A DNA stretch of 14,546 nucleotides from Nocardioidaceae bacterium. GTDB taxonomy: Bacteria; Actinomycetota; Actinomycetes; Propionibacteriales; Nocardioidaceae. The DNA lies in assembly GCA_025965395.1 (NCBI GenBank), contig JAOPXA010000256.1, forward strand, positions 1 through 14,546, read 5' to 3'. The position numbers and the translations under genes were made by a program. Shown in pieces: positions 12,288 through 14,546 of the stretch. Each line of letters opens with the position of its first letter. The first letter of the stretch is position 1. The notes beneath the pieces are model-generated. The model saw only the letters and a program-made list of their open reading frames with translations, ran no database searches and was not told the origin of the DNA.

Positions 12288-13137
12288 AGTCGCCCTTGAG
12301 GATGGCGAGGATGCGAAGAATCTCGATGTAGAGCCAGATGAGCGTGACGGTCAGGCCAAAGGCCGCGCGCCAGGACTCGCGCTCGGGCAGGCCGGCCGCG
12401 ACACCCTTCTCGACGTAGTCAAAGTCAAGAATCAGCATGAAGACCGCAAGGCCTACCGCGAACAGCGACACGACTAGCCCGAGCGTGTTGAAGCCACGCA
12501 GGCCGCCGTTGTCGAGCACACCGGTGAGGCTCAGGATCCAGTTGACGAGGCTCACGGCAACGAAGCCGAGGATGGCCGCCGTCACGACCTTGCGGAACTT
12601 GTCCGTTACCTGGATGTTGAAGAACTTGTAGACGAAGAGCGTCGAGCCGAAGGCGATCACCGTGCCGAGCACCGCCTGGAAGACGATCGTCGGGTCGCCG
12701 ACATAGCTCGAAACGATCTTCGAGAACGCGCCGACGAAAACACCCTCAACTGCCGCGTAGGCAAGCACGAGCGCCGGGCTGATGATCTTCTTGAACGAGT
12801 TGACGAGCGACAGCACCAGACCGATGATGGCTCCGCCCATCGCGAAGGACCAGGCCTTCGCCAGTGCGCCATCGTCGCCGGCGACGGTGCTGCTGCCGAC
12901 GTCGCCGATGACGAACCACGTGGCGGCCGCAAACAGCGTGACCGTGAGGATCGTGATGGCGGTCTTCTCGACGACGGAGTCGATCGTCATACGACGGTCG
13001 CTCGCCACCGACGTGGGTGAGCCTGGGCCGTTGCCGTTCAGGTCGATCTGCCAGCTGGATGGGTCGCTTTGATAGGTCGAAACGCCCTTGCCGTTGAACT
13101 CGTCGCTCCGGGCGAACACCGGGTTCTTGCTCTGCAT
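12286..13137 (-). CDS. Bax inhibitor-1-like (BaxI_1, YccA/YetJ relative) membrane protein
   Basis: The 283-residue product has a hydrophilic N-terminus of about 50 residues (MQSKNPVFARSDEFNGKG), then about seven transmembrane helices. The sequence AYAAVEGVFVGAFSK in the middle and the C-terminal DFDYVEKGVAAGLPERESW followed by AFGLTVTLIWLYIEILRIL are the signatures of the bacterial BaxI_1 family (PF12811). Relatives of the wider TMBIM superfamily (B. subtilis YetJ) are pH-sensitive calcium leak channels; function in actinobacteria is not established, and the acidic residues near the C-terminus are only candidates for ion coordination. The ATG at 13137 has a strong GGAGGAG just upstream. It is downstream of the LLM oxidoreductase on the same strand but separated by a 200-base region with hairpins, so it probably has its own promoter. 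Confidence 0.9.
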   Translation of the reverse strand: MQSKNPVFARSDEFNGKGVSTYQSDPSSWQIDLNGNGPGSPTSVASDRRMTIDSVVEKTAITILTVTLFAAATWFVIGDVGSSTVAGDDGALAKAWSFAMGGAIIGLVLSLVNSFKKIISPALVLAYAAVEGVFVGAFSKIVSSYVGDPTIVFQAVLGTVIAFGSTLFVYKFFNIQVTDKFRKVVTAAILGFVAVSLVNWILSLTGVLDNGGLRGFNTLGLVVSLFAVGLAVFMLILDFDYVEKGVAAGLPERESWRAAFGLTVTLIWLYIEILRILAILKGD

Positions 13138-13169
13138 GATCTCCTCCGATAGGACGACCCCGCCATGAG

Positions 13170-13202
13170 GTCTGCGTATCTACCCTATCTAACGAATCTC
13201 AA
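13170..13202 (-). promoter_or_regulatory. Probable promoter region of the BaxI-like gene
   Basis: The otherwise GC-rich region becomes AT-rich here. On the minus strand TTGAGA is followed by TAGATAGGGTAGATA, which offers several TAnnnT -10 hexamers; none has ideal 17-base spacing. It lies about 40-65 bases before the ATG, leaving room for a leader with GGAGGAG. Confidence 0.35.
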
Positions 13203-13223
13203 GCGGGTTTTGTGCCCGACATT

Positions 13224-13337
13224 CCCCTTCCCCACGATTTGACCGTCGAGTGGCGCAAAATCGGGCCAGATAGCGACATCGGACCCCGCTTTTGCGCCAC
13301 TCGACGAGCAGATTGCGCCACTCGGTGTGGGGAGGGG
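13224..13337. terminator. Nested inverted repeats downstream of the LLM oxidoreductase gene
   Basis: GTCGAGTGGCGCAAAA at 13245-13260 is a perfect 16-bp inverted copy of 13290-13305; CGGG and CCCG just inside extend the stem. A third copy of the right arm, TTGCGCCACTCG, follows at 13313-13324. Outside these, CCCCTTCCCCAC at 13224-13235 pairs with GTGGGGAGGGG at 13327-13337 with one base missing. The outer arm abuts the LLM TAG (13338-13340). It probably ends that transcript; the third copy is not explained by a simple terminator. Confidence 0.7.
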
Positions 13338-14363
13338 CTAGGCGCGCGGGGTGAGGTCGAACATCTCGGCGATTAACTCGTGCGTATGGCGGCGGTCCTT
13401 GGGGTCCGCGATCATCTCCTGCACGATCAGCTCATCAGCGCCGGAGGCCTCGAGCATCTCGTCGAGCGTCGCCCTGACCTCAGCTGGATTGCCCGCAACG
13501 AACCGCGGCCAGCGACCCCCGACGATCGTGGTCGGTTCATCGAGAGCCGCCTGGCTGAGCTCACGGGCCGCCTCGTCGATGGACGGGATCGTCGCATTGG
13601 TCGGGTCGATCGCCGCGCGCGCATACAGCCCGAACCCGGACGAGACGCGGCGTCGAGCCTCCGCCGTGGTGTCCGCGACGGTCACGTTGACCCCGAGGAT
13701 CGCCCGTGGCTCTTGAAGTCCGAACGGCTGTGGCTGGAACTGCGACCGGTATGACTGTAGGGCCGTGACCGCGTGGTCCGGGTTGATGAAGCCCGCAAAG
13801 GTGTAGCCCATACCGAGGCTCGCCGCGAGCGCTCCGCCCGACGGGCTTGACCCGAGCATCCATGTTTGCGGCACCGTGGCGACGGACGTCATGAGCGGAG
13901 TGCCCGCGAAGGCGTGCTCGTCGGGGAAGGCGCCATGCAGCCAGGCGAGGACCTCCAGCACCTGCTGGGTGTAGTCGTCGCGATGCGGGGACTGGCGGTC
14001 GCGCCGCATGGCGAGATCGACGATAGGTCCCCCGCCGGGCGCGCGACCGATGCCGAGATCGATGCGGCCCGGTGCCATCGCCTCGAGCTGTTGGAACATC
14101 TCGGCGACCTTGAATGGGCTGTAGTGGTTCATCAGGACCGCGCCCGAGCCGAGCCGAATGCCGGTCGTCTGCATCATCGCGGCAGCGATAAGCAGCTCAG
14201 GGTGGTGCGACGCGTTGCCCCTGCTGAGGTGGTGCTCGGCAAACCAGATCCGGTGGAAGCCCATCGCGTCGGCCGCTCGCGCGGTGTCGAGTGCGTCGGC
14301 CAACCCCTCGGTCTCCGTGGTGCCGGGTGCGACATTGCCGAGGTCGAGCACCGAGACCCTCAC
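13338..14363 (-). CDS. LLM class flavin-dependent oxidoreductase (luciferase-like monooxygenase, MsnO8-type)
   Basis: The 341-residue product is a bacterial luciferase-like TIM-barrel protein expected to use FMNH2 or F420. Typical features are the N-terminal [12 protein letters not shown] (3-14), [15 protein letters not shown] (35-49), [25 protein letters not shown] in the first third, [14 protein letters not shown], and the late [13 protein letters not shown] and ADELIV. Substrate unknown; many paralogues exist in actinobacteria and annotations by name are weak. The start at GTG 14363 is preferred over an upstream TTG at 14381: it overlaps the fdhD stop (GTGA at 14360-14363) and has GGAG five bases upstream. 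The overlap implies translation coupled to fdhD. Confidence 0.9.
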   Translation of the reverse strand: MRVSVLDLGNVAPGTTETEGLADALDTARAADAMGFHRIWFAEHHLSRGNASHHPELLIAAAMMQTTGIRLGSGAVLMNHYSPFKVAEMFQQLEAMAPGRIDLGIGRAPGGGPIVDLAMRRDRQSPHRDDYTQQVLEVLAWLHGAFPDEHAFAGTPLMTSVATVPQTWMLGSSPSGGALAASLGMGYTFAGFINPDHAVTALQSYRSQFQPQPFGLQEPRAILGVNVTVADTTAEARRRVSSGFGLYARAAIDPTNATIPSIDEAARELSQAALDEPTTIVGGRWPRFVAGNPAEVRATLDEMLEASGADELIVQEMIADPKDRRHTHELIAEMFDLTPRA

Positions 14364-14546
14364 AGGCGCTCCGCTCCGCAATAGACGTTCATCGCGCCGC
14401 CACGGTTGAACCCAATGAGCGTCAGGCCGACCGACGTGGCGAGGTCCACCGCGAGTGAAGAAGGTGCAGACACCGCGCTGAGCATCGGTATGCCCGCCAA
14501 GTGCGCCTTCTGGACCAGCTCGAACGAAGCGCGCCCCGAGACCTGA
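14360..14546 (-). CDS. fdhD: Formate dehydrogenase accessory sulfurtransferase FdhD, C-terminal part (5' end outside window)
   Basis: The last 61 residues of an FdhD protein are readable, ending at TGA 14362-14360. [18 protein letters not shown] (3-20), [13 protein letters not shown] (24-36) and [18 protein letters not shown] (40-57) are characteristic of the FdhD C-terminal region. FdhD transfers sulfur, in E. coli from IscS, to the bis-MGD molybdenum cofactor, which formate dehydrogenase needs for activity. The N-terminal half with the catalytic cysteine loop is not in the window. It overlaps the LLM oxidoreductase gene by four bases. A formate dehydrogenase gene would be expected beyond the right edge or elsewhere. 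Confidence 0.92.
   Translation of the reverse strand, partial: QVSGRASFELVQKAHLAGIPMLSAVSAPSSLAVDLATSVGLTLIGFNRGGAMNVYCGAERL

Noticed and set aside
14364..14381. TTG start at 14381 for the LLM oxidoreductase
   Set aside because: The GTG at 14363 overlaps the fdhD stop by four bases, has a ribosome binding site and fits the family N-terminus better.

Overview
The window comes from a high-GC actinobacterium that makes mycothiol. The gene set (mca, a DUF4307 protein, greA, threonine dehydratase with one ACT domain, a GDSL esterase, a BaxI-like membrane protein, fdhD) and the many GTG starts fit Nocardioidaceae (Nocardioides/Aeromicrobium type) best; the genus is inference. I see no phage, insertion sequence, CRISPR array, tRNA or rRNA, and no clearly foreign block.

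Layout. 1-2247 is a housekeeping core: the start of a small membrane protein gene (cut by the window edge) and mca on the minus strand, then DUF4307 and greA on the plus strand. From memory this is the same arrangement as Mycobacterium tuberculosis Rv1083-mca-Rv1081c-greA, and the GDSL esterase at 11169-12125 resembles Rv1075c from the same neighbourhood. 2332-3531 is threonine dehydratase (minus), convergent with greA. 3603-5629 is a MarR regulator translationally coupled to a 14-helix drug/proton MFS pump. 5644-7315 (minus) is a TetR regulator overlapping an AI-2E family permease; divergent from it are an alpha/beta hydrolase (7430-8239) and msrA (8300-8935). Two identical 14-bp palindromes lie between tetR and the hydrolase and look like the TetR operators. 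9018-11099 (minus) holds a tyrosine phosphatase, a pirin two bases behind it and a PLDc_N-domain membrane protein. The GDSL esterase follows on the plus strand, then a BaxI-like protein, an LLM flavin-dependent oxidoreductase and the 3' end of fdhD on the minus strand; the last two overlap by four bases.

How it works together. The window is mainly stress and redox physiology: thiol-conjugate detoxification (Mca), methionine sulfoxide repair (MsrA), drug efflux under MarR, a TetR-controlled divergent unit, pirin, and two flavin or molybdenum-enzyme related genes. I did not find a convincing new defence or biosynthetic system.

The most interesting material is between genes: (i) the twin TetR palindromes; (ii) a 140-bp element with 13-bp perfect terminal inverted repeats behind mca; (iii) long hairpins at most 3' ends, often abutting or overlapping the stop codon of the minus-strand gene; (iv) five genes with a TAnnnT -10-like hexamer exactly six bases before the start codon, plus one at seven, implying leaderless mRNAs; (v) a hairpin in the greA leader. 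No gene-free stretch exceeds about 200 bases.
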